Positions 34,001-42,900 of a stretch of DNA of 64,000 bases are shown here, one piece after another. Position 1 is the first letter of the stretch, and each line of letters begins with the position of its first letter. Location: NCBI GenBank assembly GCA_946811185.2, contig OX328107.1, positions 16,023,565 to 16,087,564 on the forward strand, given 5' to 3'. A model generated the notes under the pieces. The model saw only the letters and a list, made by a program, of their open reading frames with translations. It was not told the DNA's origin and searched no databases. A program made the translations under genes and the position numbers. The stretch comes from Hippopus hippopus. Its lineage: Eukaryota; Mollusca; Bivalvia; Cardiida; Cardiidae.

Positions 34001-34359
34001 TTATTTTTCAGTTGTTGAAAACAGCTCAAAACTTCTTCCAGCAACACAGGCACATGCAGGGCTCCATCGCTTTTATAGCTTCCTGCATATCTCTTTCCCA
34101 TCAGCTTTGCCTCCACCTCTAACATTGCTTTTTTGTGATCCCTATTAGCTGCTTTAATTTCACTCTGTAGATTGTCAATCTCATTTGTATCTGTAACGTT
34201 CCCTAAATTACCAGTTTTCCTCTGTGCACTAGTGTCATCCTTCCAGAGTGCACAGCTTGTACAAAATTTGGAGACATTTTCTAAAACTGCACTTACAAGA
34301 CTAGTTTTTATATTTTTGCAACTCTTGTGGTAGAAAGCTAATCTGCTAAAGCTCAGCAT
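27598..34359 (-). CDS. METTL15: METTL15-like mitochondrial rRNA N4-cytosine methyltransferase
   Basis: The protein methylates the N4 amino group of a cytosine in the small mitochondrial rRNA using S-adenosylmethionine, as the RsmH/MraW family does. Five exons: 34000-34359, 32588-32721, 31648-31842, 28781-28975, 27598-28027. All junctions are GT-AG and in phase, giving 437 residues (human METTL15 is about 400). Residues 102-111 read [10 protein letters not shown]; 124-133 [10 protein letters not shown] (SAM motif I); 199-208 [10 protein letters not shown]; 221-227 PLDMRMD; then [39 protein letters not shown] and NPRSRSA. The Ser/Lys/Arg-bearing first ~45 residues suit a mitochondrial targeting peptide. 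The ATG at 34359 follows an in-frame TAG. Introns hold family A elements and SINEs. Confidence 0.93.
28018..28079. repeat. 31-bp tandem duplication over a splice acceptor
   Basis: 28018-28048 and 28049-28079 are near identical. Each contains CCACTGAAATAAAAAGG, which on the minus strand is a polypyrimidine tract, CAG and the first exon bases. The result is a doubled 3' splice site for METTL15 exon 5. Confidence 0.85.
28112..28333 (-). mobile_element. Family A TTAA element in METTL15 intron 4
   Basis: TTTACTCTTTACCAAATGAC to GGCAAAGGGTTAA, with a near-perfect hairpin at 28230-28290. Confidence 0.75.
28331..28432. mobile_element. Family C fragment, internally deleted
   Basis: TTAATGCATATCTGTGAT joins directly to TTAAGCCCCCTTTTCACAGA. 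Most of the hairpin is missing. Confidence 0.6.
28440..28710. repeat. Family A fragments, strongly diverged
   Basis: The left arm (CTAACCGCAAAATTCTGGG, GTGACCCTGAAGAAGAAAG) and the right tail (CAAATTCTTTCAATTTGGAT) are readable. The hairpin is lost. Confidence 0.5.
28781..28975 (-). CDS. METTL15: METTL15 exon 4
   Basis: Acceptor TTTTTAG, donor GTAATT. The first base completes Arg, then [19 protein letters not shown] and later [19 protein letters not shown], both matching RsmH-family helices. Leaves GG in phase 2. Confidence 0.9.
29027..29253 (+). mobile_element. Family A element in METTL15 intron 3
   Basis: TTTATCCTTTGCCACACAAT to AGTAAAAAATTAA, with hairpin at 29095-29145 slightly eroded. 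Confidence 0.7.
29260..29722. repeat. Family A half-copy, then unrecognised intron DNA
   Basis: 29270-29400 matches one arm of family A without its hairpin (GACCTGTCAAAACTGTAAGC). 29400-29722 has no recognised element, although its words recur inverted at 53870-54160 (GCATGTCTGACTAACAAAA vs TTATTAGCCAGACATGC), a dispersed unidentified repeat. Confidence 0.5.
29723..29991. mobile_element. Family A variant with both ends of the same type
   Basis: TTAACTCTTTACAACACAGT to GTGGTAAAGGGTTAA. Both halves carry the CCCGAGTTTT-side sequence, and a second left arm begins inside the first hairpin (near 29826). It looks like template switching or recombination between copies, giving an almost fully palindromic element. 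Confidence 0.65.
29995..30140 (-). repeat. Family A half-copy
   Basis: CGAGAAAAAAATTCTGTACTC to AATGCTGGTTATCAG. Stops at the hairpin centre, where SINE sequence follows. Confidence 0.5.
30167..30414 (-). mobile_element. tRNA-derived SINE, copy 1
   Basis: On the minus strand the head GTAGGTCAGTGGTTAGCGC (A box) and the degraded B box GATGGTTGTGGCAAA are followed by a body containing CACAGTAAAGTT-like words and GCCGCCATGATATGACC, and the tail AAATGGTGTTAAACTCC. Length is about 250 bp. Confidence 0.65.
30590..30690. repeat. SINE-related fragment
   Basis: GGGGCTCTGAAGCGTCTTGC matches the middle of the SINE at 48254-48475. Head and tail are missing. Confidence 0.4.
30701..30928 (-). mobile_element. 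Family A TTAA element in METTL15 intron 3
   Basis: TTAACCCTTTACAACACGAC to GTGTGGTAAAGGGTTAA, with a perfect central hairpin at 30815-30870. 228 bp, and very similar to the copy at 32056. Confidence 0.85.
31022..31169. mobile_element. Family C short variant
   Basis: GAACCATGCTCTGTGAAATG to CCCCTTTTCACAGAGATTGG, only 147 bp. The right-hand half of the long form is absent, so it is a single-hairpin derivative. Confidence 0.65.
31245..31558 (-). mobile_element. tRNA-derived SINE, copy 2, beside a family A fragment
   Basis: The minus-strand head TAGCTCCATGGTTAGTGTAT and B box GGTTGTGAGTGTGATAC are followed by the family body (TGTGTCAGTACTGGTGTGTG, TGCCATGATATGACAAAT). A T run at 31225-31246 and a family A arm (31250-31300) adjoin it. 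Confidence 0.6.
31648..31842 (-). CDS. METTL15: METTL15 exon 3
   Basis: Acceptor ATTTCAG, donor GTATGT. The first base completes a Leu codon. It includes [20 protein letters not shown] and PLDMRMD, the family signature, and leaves AG in phase 2. Confidence 0.9.
31915..32035 (+). repeat. Family A right-hand half
   Basis: TTTTTCCTACCCTTTGAGAG through AATGCCTTCAGTATGGATGA to CACCTGGTAAAGAGTTAA. No left half. Confidence 0.5.
32056..32284 (-). mobile_element. Family A TTAA element in METTL15 intron 2
   Basis: TTAACCCTTTACCACACGAC to GTGTGGTAAAGGGTTAA, with perfect hairpin arms GGGAAAAGGAGAAAATGCTG and complement. The best-preserved type of copy, about 228 bp. Confidence 0.85.
32284..32573. mobile_element. 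290-bp element with ATACCCCCGC inverted ends
   Basis: ATACCCCCGC at the left and GCGGGGGTAT at the right, directly abutting the TTAA of the family A copy. Contains a GGACGGACGGACAGACAG run at 32511. There is no coding capacity. Confidence 0.6.
32588..32721 (-). CDS. METTL15: METTL15 exon 2 (SAM motif I)
   Basis: Acceptor TTTCTAG, donor GTAAGT. Reads [13 protein letters not shown], then [18 protein letters not shown], and leaves two bases (TT) for exon 3. The glycine-rich loop and the following acidic LDRD are the cofactor-binding core of the methyltransferase fold. Too short to appear as a simple open frame. Confidence 0.9.
32770..33110. repeat. Family A fragments in METTL15 intron 1
   Basis: Two diverged hairpin regions (32800-32870 and 32950-33010: CCAGCATTTTCTCCTTTTTC) without clear TTAA ends. 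Confidence 0.5.
33170..33382 (+). mobile_element. Family A TTAA element in METTL15 intron 1
   Basis: TTAACCCTTCACCTCACAAT to GTTTGGTAAAGGGTTAA. The hairpin at 33230-33285 has one mutated arm. Confidence 0.75.
33455..33650 (-). repeat. Family A fragment
   Basis: CACATGGCCAAAATTTGAGA to AATTTCAAAAACTGTC. Eroded, with the far end missing. Confidence 0.45.
34000..34359 (-). CDS. METTL15: METTL15 exon 1
   Basis: 120 codons from the ATG at 34357-34359, which follows an in-frame TAG at 34375-34377. Ends KNK with donor GTTTCA, phase 0. The donor is a weak match, but the protein continues properly into exon 2. Carries the presumed targeting region and [10 protein letters not shown]. Confidence 0.85.
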
Positions 34360-34488
34360 GTCCAACTTCAAATTCTACACAATATGTGAACAATCTTATC
34401 AACAACTGAGGATAGAATTCTTTGTTTATTCCACCATAAAACCATGTTTTTAAATCTCCTTGCAAATAAAACACAACAAAAAATTATC

Positions 34489-34717
34489 TTAACTCTTTAC
34501 TAAATGACAAAATTTTAGACTTGTCCAAATTGAAAGCACTTGCAGACGACAATATAAATATGACTCAAATATTGGAATTTGTTTTGGGTATAGTAGAAAA
34601 CATTGTGGGAAAAGGAGAAAATGGTGGTTACCAGCATTTTCTCTTTTTCCCACAATGTTTTCAAAAGCTTTCTTTCTCAGGGTCGTTAAAAGTGGGGATT
34701 GTGTGGTAATGGGTTAA
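34489..34717 (-). mobile_element. Family A TTAA element upstream of METTL15
   Basis: TTAACTCTTTACTAAATGAC to GTGTGGTAATGGGTTAA. The hairpin is complete. It sits 130 bp upstream of the METTL15 start codon, so it lies in or next to its promoter or 5' untranslated region. Confidence 0.8.
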
Positions 34718-34754
34718 AGCTTCAGTACCTGCAGATTCCAACTCCTAGCATAAT

Positions 34755-34945
34755 TAACTCTTTATGAAATGCTGAAATGTTTATGCACCACATGAATAAA
34801 AACACAACTCTTACAAAGAAACATTCAAAAAAAAAATTGTGGGAAAACAGAGAAAACAAAGAAAATGCTGGCAAGCAGCATTTTCTTCTCTTCCTCACAA
34901 TGTTTTCTACTCTTTCCAAGACAAATTCCATTATCTGAGCCATGC
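34755..34945. repeat. Family A fragment
   Basis: TTAACTCTTTATGAAATGCT and a hairpin remnant at 34838-34905 with an insertion in the left arm. Confidence 0.5.
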
Positions 34946-35061
34946 TGAACCCTTTACCACTCAATGCCGACTGTTAACAAATCTGAGGAATAAGCCTTTT
35001 AAAAAGATAGATAACCAGCATTTCTTCCTTTTCCCACAATGTTTTCCACACTATCAAAGAA

Positions 35062-36175
35062 CTAGAGGCGCTTGAGCGCCTGTATCGCTCCACAGGCCTG
35101 ATATTTCTATAATGGCGAAAGGAAGTTTTTAACAATTATCATTCAATCCTGCATTTTAGCTCACTGAAGAAACAATTTGGTAGACAACCACCATAGGAAC
35201 TTACCTGCAAAACAACAATGAAATCCAATGAATAGTTTTAGAGAAGAATTTTTTCAAAGATTTTACTTTATACCATAAAAGGAAAATGAGTCTCCCATAA
35301 AAGCCATGTTTTTTGACAGATCTTTTTTTTTTTAAGGAATTCTGTAAACCTGTATCTAAGGAACATTCCTGCAAAATAATAATGCTATCCAAATAGCCGT
35401 TTGGGAGGAGAAGATTTTTAAAGGTTTTTTACTTTGGTTGCCATGGCAACCAGAATTCTTCATGGAACACAATTATTTGAAGGAATTTGAAAGAGGACCA
35501 CCAAAGGAACATTCCTGTGAAATTTGGTAAAAATCCAGTCAATAGTTTCTGAGGAGAAGTTTTTTAAAGAAAAAGTTTACGGACGCACGCACGGACGAAC
35601 GGACGAACGAACGGACGCACGCACGCACGGACGGACGCACGACGGACACAACGCCATGACAATAGCTCGCTGGCCTTTGGCCAGTGGAGCTAACAACAAT
35701 GAAATCCAATGAATAGTTTTAGAGAAGAAATTTTTCAAAGATTTTACTTTATACCATAAAAGGAAAATGAGTCTCCCATAAAAGCCATGTTTTTTGACAG
35801 ATCTTTTTTTTTTTTAAGGAATTCTGTAAACCTGTATCTAAGGAACATTCCTGCAAAATAATAATGCTATCCAAATAGCGGTTTGGGAGTAGAAGATTTT
35901 TAAAGGTTTTTTACTTTGGTTGCCATGGCAACCAGAATTCTTCATGGAACACAATTATTTGAAGGAATTTGAAAGAGGACCACCAAAGGAACATTCCTGT
36001 GAAATTTGGTAAAAATCCAGTCAATAGTTTCTGAGGAGAAGTTTTTTAAAGAAAAAGTTTACGGACGCACGCACGGACGAACGGACGGACGAACGGACGG
36101 ACGGATGGACGGACGAACGCACGACGGACACAATGCCATGACAATAGCTCTCTGGCCTTTGGCCAGTGGAGCTAA
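35062..36175 (+). mobile_element. Helitron-like element E2, internally duplicated
   Basis: The 5' end CTAGAGGCGCTTGAGCGCCT is a hairpin, followed by TCGCTCCACAGGCC. The 3' end has the ACGGACGAACGG-type tract, GCACGACGGACACA, CCATGACAATAGCTC, a CTGGCCTTTGGCCAG hairpin and GTGGAGCTAA. GCTCCACAGGCC (5') and GGCCAGTGGAGC (3') are near-complementary arms. A 481-bp part is present twice (35211-35691 and 35692-36175). No protein is encoded. The insertion into family A shows no target duplication, as expected for a rolling-circle element. Confidence 0.7.
35211..36175. repeat. 481-bp tandem duplication inside E2
   Basis: AACAACAATGAAATCCAATG occurs at 35211 and 35692, and both units run to the GTGGAGCTA end with about 97% identity. 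The second unit begins exactly after the first GAGCTA terminus. Confidence 0.85.
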
Positions 36176-36263
36176 AAATGGCATCATTTGAGCCACAATG
36201 AAATTGTCCTCACCAAATACTTTCAAGTTGGACGGGTGTAAAATGTGGTCGTGCGGTAAAGGG

Positions 36264-36555
36264 TTACCTCTATACCAGACAACAAAATTGCAGACTGATT
36301 CAAATTGAAAGCATTTCCAGACGACAAACTGATGATGGCCCAAATGATAAAATTTGTCCTTGATAGGGTAGAAAACATTGTTGGAAAAGGAGAAAATGCT
36401 GGTTACCAGCATTTTCTCCTTTTCCAACAATGTTTTAAAAAGCTCTCTTTGTCCAACAATGTTTTAACTCTCTTTAGCTCTCTTTTTTCCAACAATGTTT
36501 TAAAAAGCTCTCTTTGTCAGGGTTGTTAAAAGTCATTATTGTGGGGTAAAGGGTT
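36264..36555 (-). mobile_element. Family A element with duplicated arm
   Basis: TTACCTCTATACCAGACAAC to GTGGGGTAAAGGGTTA. The stretch CCAACAATGTTTTAAAAAGC is repeated (36425 and 36487), lengthening the right arm. Confidence 0.65.
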
Positions 36556-36714
36556 AGTATGTTTTCAGCCTATGCTTTCAATATGGACTGGTTTTAAATA
36601 TTGTTGTCTGGTAGGAAGCTGAAATATGTACATGACATAGACAACTTCAGTCTGGGAAAAAAGATCAAGGTAAATCAAAATCACACAATTAGGGCTGTTT
36701 TAAGACAAGACATG

Positions 36715-36943
36715 TTAACTCTTTACTAAATGACAAAAAATTAGACTGGTCCAAATTGTAAGCATTTGCAGGTGACAAATTAAGCGTGGCTCAAAAAGTG
36801 AAATTTGTCTTAAGAAGGGAAAAAAACATTGTGGAAAATGAAGAAAATGCTGGTTACCAGCATTTTCTTCTTTTCCCAAAATTTTTTTAAAGGGTCTCTT
36901 CCACAGGGTCATGAAAACCCGGGATTGTTCGATAAAGGGTTAA
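36715..36943 (-). mobile_element. Family A TTAA element
   Basis: TTAACTCTTTACTAAATGAC to TCGATAAAGGGTTAA. The hairpin has minor mismatches. Confidence 0.75.
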
Positions 36944-37204
36944 ATTGGTTGTATTGGGGTTTAACGCCACTTTAACAGCTAAGGTCATATCATGGCGGTC
37001 GGTGACGCACATGTGTTTCCTGGCTTTCTCACACCAGTACTAACACAACTTTCTTTCCAAAGCCACCGACTACTTTTCTCACATGCTTCAGCAGAGGTGA
37101 GAGGCGAAAATACGCCGGAAAGAAAGTTCGCCTCAACCGGGTATCGAACTCACAACCACTAGGTCATGAGTCCGACACGCTCACCACTGAGCCACCCGGG
37201 CGGG
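36944..37204 (-). mobile_element. tRNA-derived SINE, copy 3 (best preserved)
   Basis: Minus strand: GGGTGGCTCAGTGGTGAGCG (A box), GGTTGTGAGTTCGATACCC (good B box), a ~150-bp body with AGTACTGGTGTGAGAAAGCC and CGCCATGATATGACC, then GTGGCGTTAAACCCCAATAC as the tail. Clear pol III head and a tail of the type shared with LINE 3' ends in invertebrates. Confidence 0.75.
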
Positions 37205-37332
37205 CTAAAGGGTTAAAGTGCAGACTAGCAGACAGTGCAGGTCCAATATCAGACTGCATTATCTGTAACCAGGAATTGTGACTCTCTGATGGGCAGTCTA
37301 GCTTGTTAACCTCTAGGCTACCTCTCCACCTG

Positions 37333-37566
37333 TTAATCCTTTGTGGAATAACCACTTAATACAACAACCCTGAGAAAGGTCTTAGAAATCATTGAGGGAA
37401 CAGGAGGAATGCTGGTAATCCACATGTTCTCCTTTTTCCACAATTTCTAATTCAACACGGTCAAAGACACATCCTATCAACTGAAACCACTTTATACGCC
37501 ATCTGTAAATTAAATGTTTTCAGAATTGAGCAGTCTTGAAATTTTGTCATCTGGTACATTATTAAC
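37333..37566 (+). mobile_element. Family A element, degenerate
   Basis: TTAATCCTTTGTGGAATAAC to GTCATCTGGTACATTATTAA. Its right TTAA is the left TTAA of the next copy. Confidence 0.6.
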
Positions 37567-37789
37567 CCTTTACTACACAATCCCGAGTTTTAACAACCCT
37601 GGGAAATAAGACTTATGAAAACATTGTGGGAAAAGGAGAAAATGCTGGTAACCAGCATTTTCTCCTTTTCCCACAATGTTTTCTAACCTTTTAAGAACAA
37701 GCCCAATCGTTTGGGGCACATATAAATTGTCTTGTGCAAATACTTTCAGGTTTACTAGCCTATAATTTTGTTGTGTGGTAAAGAGTTAA
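37563..37789 (+). mobile_element. Family A TTAA element, near-consensus
   Basis: TTAACCCTTTACTACACAAT, then CCCGAGTTTTAACAACCCTG, a perfect hairpin at 37620-37680, and TGTGTGGTAAAGAGTTAA at the end. Good reference copy. Confidence 0.85.
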
Positions 37790-38444
37790 GATGCACAGAC
37801 AGAAAAGGACTTTAGCAGTGCTACACCAATATTTAGTTTCTGTATAAATGAGACATTTACAACACTTCTCATTTTTGGACATTTATTTACACCATAACAT
37901 CTTAACTCCATCATGATTTTTTCAGTAGAAAAGCTACAGCACCGCACTGACTTTCTGTTTCTTAATTTTAATAGGTTTTGCAGCAAAATACAATTGATTT
38001 TTAGTGACACACATGACCAAGGACAAAGTATTGAATGCTTCATTTCCTAAAAGCGCTTTTAGAAGTAGTTAATAGCATGTAAATCTCGAACAACTAATGA
38101 AATTTATCATGTTTGGCAGCCAGTTTCATTGTCAATTTAAGAAAATGTGGATACGACCCATTAAAAACCAAATTCTCATGCAAGGACAGTTATCAGTATA
38201 GTCATCCTTGCTGGTACCTCATCATCAATGTTATCATGGTAATCTGAAAAATACCTATTTTGCATAAGTAACACGACCTCTCCACTTTTTACTCTATCAA
38301 ATAGAAAGCAGAAGTGTTTTTGCATCGCATGAGTATAAAAATATCAGATATGTCTTCATTACTGACAAGTTATTTTCAATATTCACAAATTGCAATAATA
38401 AGCACAATTTTCCTTCATGTTTTGAAATAATTACCAACTATTTA
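37790..38444. other. No gene recognised
   Basis: Unique-looking DNA between the two host genes. Short open frames only. Confidence 0.4.
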
Positions 38445-38964
38445 CAGTGTTCCCACTAGCTTTTTATTTCAAGGGTACACTCACCCCCTGAGCTGTAAAT
38501 CTGGGGCTAAGATTTCATATTTGAGGGTAGGACACTAGTAGTTCTCAACTAGAGGTAAAGCAATCCATACTGATGATTTGCAGCAAAGAAGTCTGTTATA
38601 TTAAGATATTTATGGACATTTACAGCTTAAAGTAATTAAAAAGCTGAAAAGACAGTCTGAAGTGACTGACCTGACAATGTCAAAAGGAACATCTTGTTGT
38701 GTCATTGGTTTCCTTATTTTTTGCACTGATCAATTTATCATGTCTGTTAATTTATAGATAGGTATTTCCACAAGATTGGCAAAAATTTGTCCATAAGGGT
38801 AACAAGTAACTTCAAAACCTGTCATTTTACAAAAGGTAAGTGGATAATGGCTTTTTTATTTGCATCTTTTCTTACGCGAGGTCTTGCTTGTAACCAAAAT
38901 TTGTTACGTGAATTTCAATTCTATAACGTGATTTACACAATAATTTGCTCGAGTGGGAACACTG
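38445..38964. mobile_element. 520-bp hAT-like inverted-repeat element
   Basis: CAGTGTTCCCACTAG at the left and GAGTGGGAACACTG at the right. CAGTG-type ends are common in hAT transposons. The 8-bp flanks (ACTATTTA and ATTCTTCA) match at only 5 of 8, so the target duplication is not established. No transposase. Confidence 0.5.
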
Positions 38965-39924
38965 ATTCTTCATGAAACTTATTATTCATTTAAGTTTGAA
39001 AAGTGAAGGTCGTCTGCTGTGACGTCATAGCCCCTGCCGGAAACAAAAACTATGGTACCTTAATCATTTTCTGAAAATTTTTTTTTTTTACTATTTCCAA
39101 ATTACACGAGTTAATATGGTACCATAGTGGACTCCCTGTGGAGCACCTGTAGTTAACAACGTAGCTTGACCTAAATATTTTTGTCTGAAAAACATGACTA
39201 AAGCTTTGATAGCAACATTTATTTTAGAATTACATGCAAGGGTTTATCACAGTACTGGAAATAATTCTCTTTCTTGTAGTAATTTTTTGGCAAAATTAAG
39301 TACTGCAGTATTAGCGAGGACCATCCAACTACTCCAATATTCTATTTGTATTCACATATTTCTCTACACCAGTCATACTAAAGTCTCTCTGTATATGCAC
39401 ATACTGTATAAGTTTCAATATGATTTAAAGCGTCTCTCTGAAATCAATTGTTAAAAACTGAGAAGGTCGATCAATTTTTACTAATTTCTAAATCTGGTCT
39501 TCTTCTGGGGCGAAAGAGCCGTAGACTAAGATGCAATGGGGCGAATTAGTCCCGGACGAACGGGGCGCAATTGAGAGTGGTTCTCTTAGAACGAGTTTTC
39601 CAAAATGCAAGACCAAAAAGCACCTCAGCAAAATTTATATAGATTTTCATTACATTCCAATGACTATTCAAAATCTTTGTTCTGTCTAATAATCATCAGG
39701 ACTGCATGGCTTTGGCTTCTCTTTTTTTCCGGCAGCACGTGGGCTTTGTTTACTTCAACACCGTCTGTCGAAGCGTCACCTGTCGGGAAAACATTCGTCA
39801 CAAGGTACAGCAGCCGGAATTTTTCACAACAAAAACACAATTTGAGAGTGTGGGAAATGAGTCAGTGAATATACGGATGTAGGTGTAAAATAATGTTTAC
39901 CGTCTTATATCGTAAAAGAAAAGG
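38965..39924. other. Region upstream of the tetraspanin start
   Basis: Presumed promoter and 5' untranslated region. A perfect CRE-type palindrome TGACGTCA is at 39020-39027. A small inverted repeat (ACTATGGTACC at 39048 and GGTACCATAGT at 39117) suggests a tiny palindromic element. 39480-39560 is relatively GC-rich with CGAACGGGGCGC. No TATA box can be assigned. Confidence 0.35.
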
Positions 39925-39990
39925 ATGAATACTTCTAGAAAAGCGCTTTGCTTTCGGATCCTGGTGATCATTTTCACGATATTGATTTGG
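39925..39990 (+). CDS. Tetraspanin exon 1
   Basis: 22 codons, MNTSRKALCFRILVIIFTIL then IW, with donor GTAAGT, phase 0. Cys9 just before TM1 is a possible palmitoylation site. An in-frame TAA lies three codons upstream of the ATG. The exon alone is too short to prove anything; its fit to exon 2 (one continuous TM1) is the evidence. Confidence 0.75.
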
Positions 39991-42900
39991 GTAAGTTCGA
40001 CTTCAGCGTCAGTAAACTTTATGCTAAAATATGTTCATAAATTGAAGGGTTAACTCATTACTGGACGATAAATTACTAATCTTGTCTAATTTGAAAGCAT
40101 TTGCAGACGACAAGTGTGGCCCAGATATTATAAATTATGTTAGAAAGGGTAGTAAAAATGTTGGAAAAAAGAGAAAATGATAGCAATAAGTATTTTCTTC
40201 TTTCCCCACAATGTTTCATGAAGCGTCCTCTCAGGATTGTTGATTCATGTAATTGTTTTGTAAAGGGTTAAATATTTTATTGTAAAACCTAACATTATAG
40301 TACATATTTTTGCTATGAAATATCATGGTGTTATTTTACTGGGCCAGGTTCTTTTTTTTTGGGGGGGGGGGTACCTTTTTTTCATTCCTCTTGATATTGT
40401 AGCCCGATATTATTCTCTCAGTTGTAAAGAGACCATTAAAAAGGATATGATTAAGATTAACTGGTAACATTTTATATTGTTGATTTTTTAGGAAAACTTT
40501 GTCCAGGGAAAGCCCAATAGTTACAGTTTCAGGGATGACAGATGTTTCTGTAACAAACAAGTTTGGTAAATTGGACTTACAAAGAAAATCCATTGGAGGT
40601 TTAGGTAACAGAGAAATTATTTAGTTAAAACACACTGGGATTATTTCATGCCTAGTGCCTGGCTTTGATTTGTTTCCCGGGCATAAAATCCAGTTTTACT
40701 AACTATTTCAATGCTCAGGAACATTAAAAGTTAAATGATCCACAATTCAAAACTAGTCATGGTGTAAATAACACTTGATAATTACCTTGTTACCAAAACC
40801 TTCAACCAGTTTACTTTAAAATCCAATTTACCAAACTTGTGTGTTACCCCAAACCACATATCCCATAAGTCAGTTTCACTTTGGCTAGATTATCCCATGT
40901 CATGATGACAAATATAATTCTGCAGACCTAAGATCAAACCTTTTCTGCCGTCTGATCTTTATCTAGGATCTCCTTGACCCACCAGAAATTTGCCTACTGT
41001 GTTAACCAATATCTGTGCAATTTAATTTAGCACCGGTATTTTCATACCAAAAGTAAAACAAAATACTGGTAAATACAATCAGCCCTGGCCTAATATTGTT
41101 GAAATCCAGGGCACTCATGAATAATTGAGCTGTTGCTGTGATATGACAGAAATAATGCTGAATGCAGCTTAGAACACAAGTCAATCTAAGACATGTGAAC
41201 AGTGCCTTAAAACAAACTATTCCACAGAATATTTGACAATGTAGATCCAGGATCAGACTATTATGCTCAGTGCAGTCCAGTCTTGCCTGCTCAAGTTAGA
41301 AAATTAACCTAGTTTCAGACTGATTTCTTAGAGTTGACATCTGTACTGTTTTCAACATATTTTTGACCCTTTAGCAGAATAAAAAATATTTAAAAAATTT
41401 TTTGGGGGGGGGGGGGGGGAAAGGAGAAAAGGTGGGTTGCAAAAGGTTTTCAAGTCCTACCCTTTTTCCTTTGGGTCATTAAAACACTGGTTTGCTTGTC
41501 AAAGGAGTAAGAGAGTTTACAGAGGTCCCATTGCAGATGACTGAACACACTTACACACTTGAGGGAGTTCAACTGTTCAACCATAACCCTTTACCGAACA
41601 ACAGAATTTTATACTGGTCCAAACTTAAAGCATTAATTTTACTGTCCACAGAATGATTAAATGTGCCTCAATGATAGAATTTGTGTCTGAAAGAGTAGAA
41701 AACATTGTGGAAAAAAGGGAAAAAATGCTGGCTACCAACATTTCCTCCTAAAACCACAATGTTTTTACAGTCTTCTTTGTTAGTATCGTTAAAACTTGGG
41801 GTTGTGTTGTGAAGGCATAAGTTGTTATTCTGCAAAAATGATCTCAATTTAAATAAATTTTTGTCAACTGGAAAAGGGCAAAGATATTACATTTCTTAAA
41901 TTGAAATACATGTTTAGGTTTTCCTCTCAGTCTTGTATAAATGCATGTACTCTCAGCTATTTTTATATTTTAGTCACAGTTAACTCTTAGCAAATAACAA
42001 TATTGTAATAATCAAAATAATAATAATCTGCAAAAAGTATCAACCAGTGTCAGCCTCTGCAATCAGTCCAGGCTTACATGGGTCAAAATGTTTCGCTATT
42101 TGTAAATTTTTTATCAAAGGACTGTTCTACCTGATGATTCAGTGCTGTTGTGTGTAGACAAAATGGATTTTATGGATCCATAATTTTCAGATTCTGATGA
42201 CTTGCTCAATGTGTAATACAAGCAGCACCATGGAGAAACACGAAACCCAAAACCAATCCAGAGGGTGGAAAATTTTGAAAACATGCTGCGAAAAAGACAA
42301 AATGCCCATTCCTCTTTCATTAATGTTTCCTTCCCATTCAAAGACAAATTTCAGTTTAGATTTGACCACATATATTTATGGTCTGCAAATGCTTTGAAGT
42401 TGGGCAAGTCTGGAATCTATTTTTTTTGTCTTCTGGTAAAGAGTCTGAAGGTTTACCTATATTTTCTCCCTTTTTCACAATGCTTTCAAAGCTTTTATTT
42501 TCCTATTTATTGTAAAAATACTACATGTAGATCCTTTGGCAAAGGGTAGAATGATTTGAAATCAAGATAACCTGACACTCAGGAATGTATGATGAATTTT
42601 ATTTATTTTCCTGGCAGTTAAAAAGTGCTTATCATAAACTGGTATCAGTTGTATATATATATTTCACTGAAATGACTGTATTCTACAATAAATATTCTAC
42701 CTGGATATTTTGAGTTGTATTTGGGTGTTAACCCATAAAGCGCCTTTCTTGACTATAGTTGCCTTTGTGGCCAGTATAGATCAAGATCAGGCTGCATAAA
42801 ACATGCAGCCTGATCTGTGACCTACACTGTCCACTATGCTGAAACACTGCAGACAAAAACAACCATGAAATTGTAATTATTTGGGTCCAATTTCTATGAT

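Larger units (their letters stand above)
34946..36266 (+). mobile_element. Family A element split by a Helitron-like insertion
   Basis: The left part 34946-35061 runs AACCCTTTACCACTCAATGC to the CACTATCAAAGA word. The right part 36176-36266 runs AAATGGCATCATTTGAGCC to GTGCGGTAAAGGGTTA. Together they give one normal copy, so the DNA between (35062-36175) is a later insertion with no sequence duplicated at the site. Confidence 0.75.

Noticed and set aside
39605..39868. Plus-strand open frame just before the tetraspanin start
   Set aside because: Hydrophobic stretch but a different frame from exon 1, no domain, and it ends before the tetraspanin ATG; probably 5' flank.
40336..40593. Minus-strand open frame starting MDFLCKSNLPNLF and preceded by LLPKPP
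   Set aside because: It looks protein-like and ends near a possible donor, but no AG acceptor precedes it in frame and part of it is one arm of a 300-bp inverted repeat.
41404..41419. 16-base G run, and a similar run at 40361-40370
   Set aside because: Could be real or a sequencing/assembly artefact; no functional reading such as a G-quadruplex gene switch can be supported.
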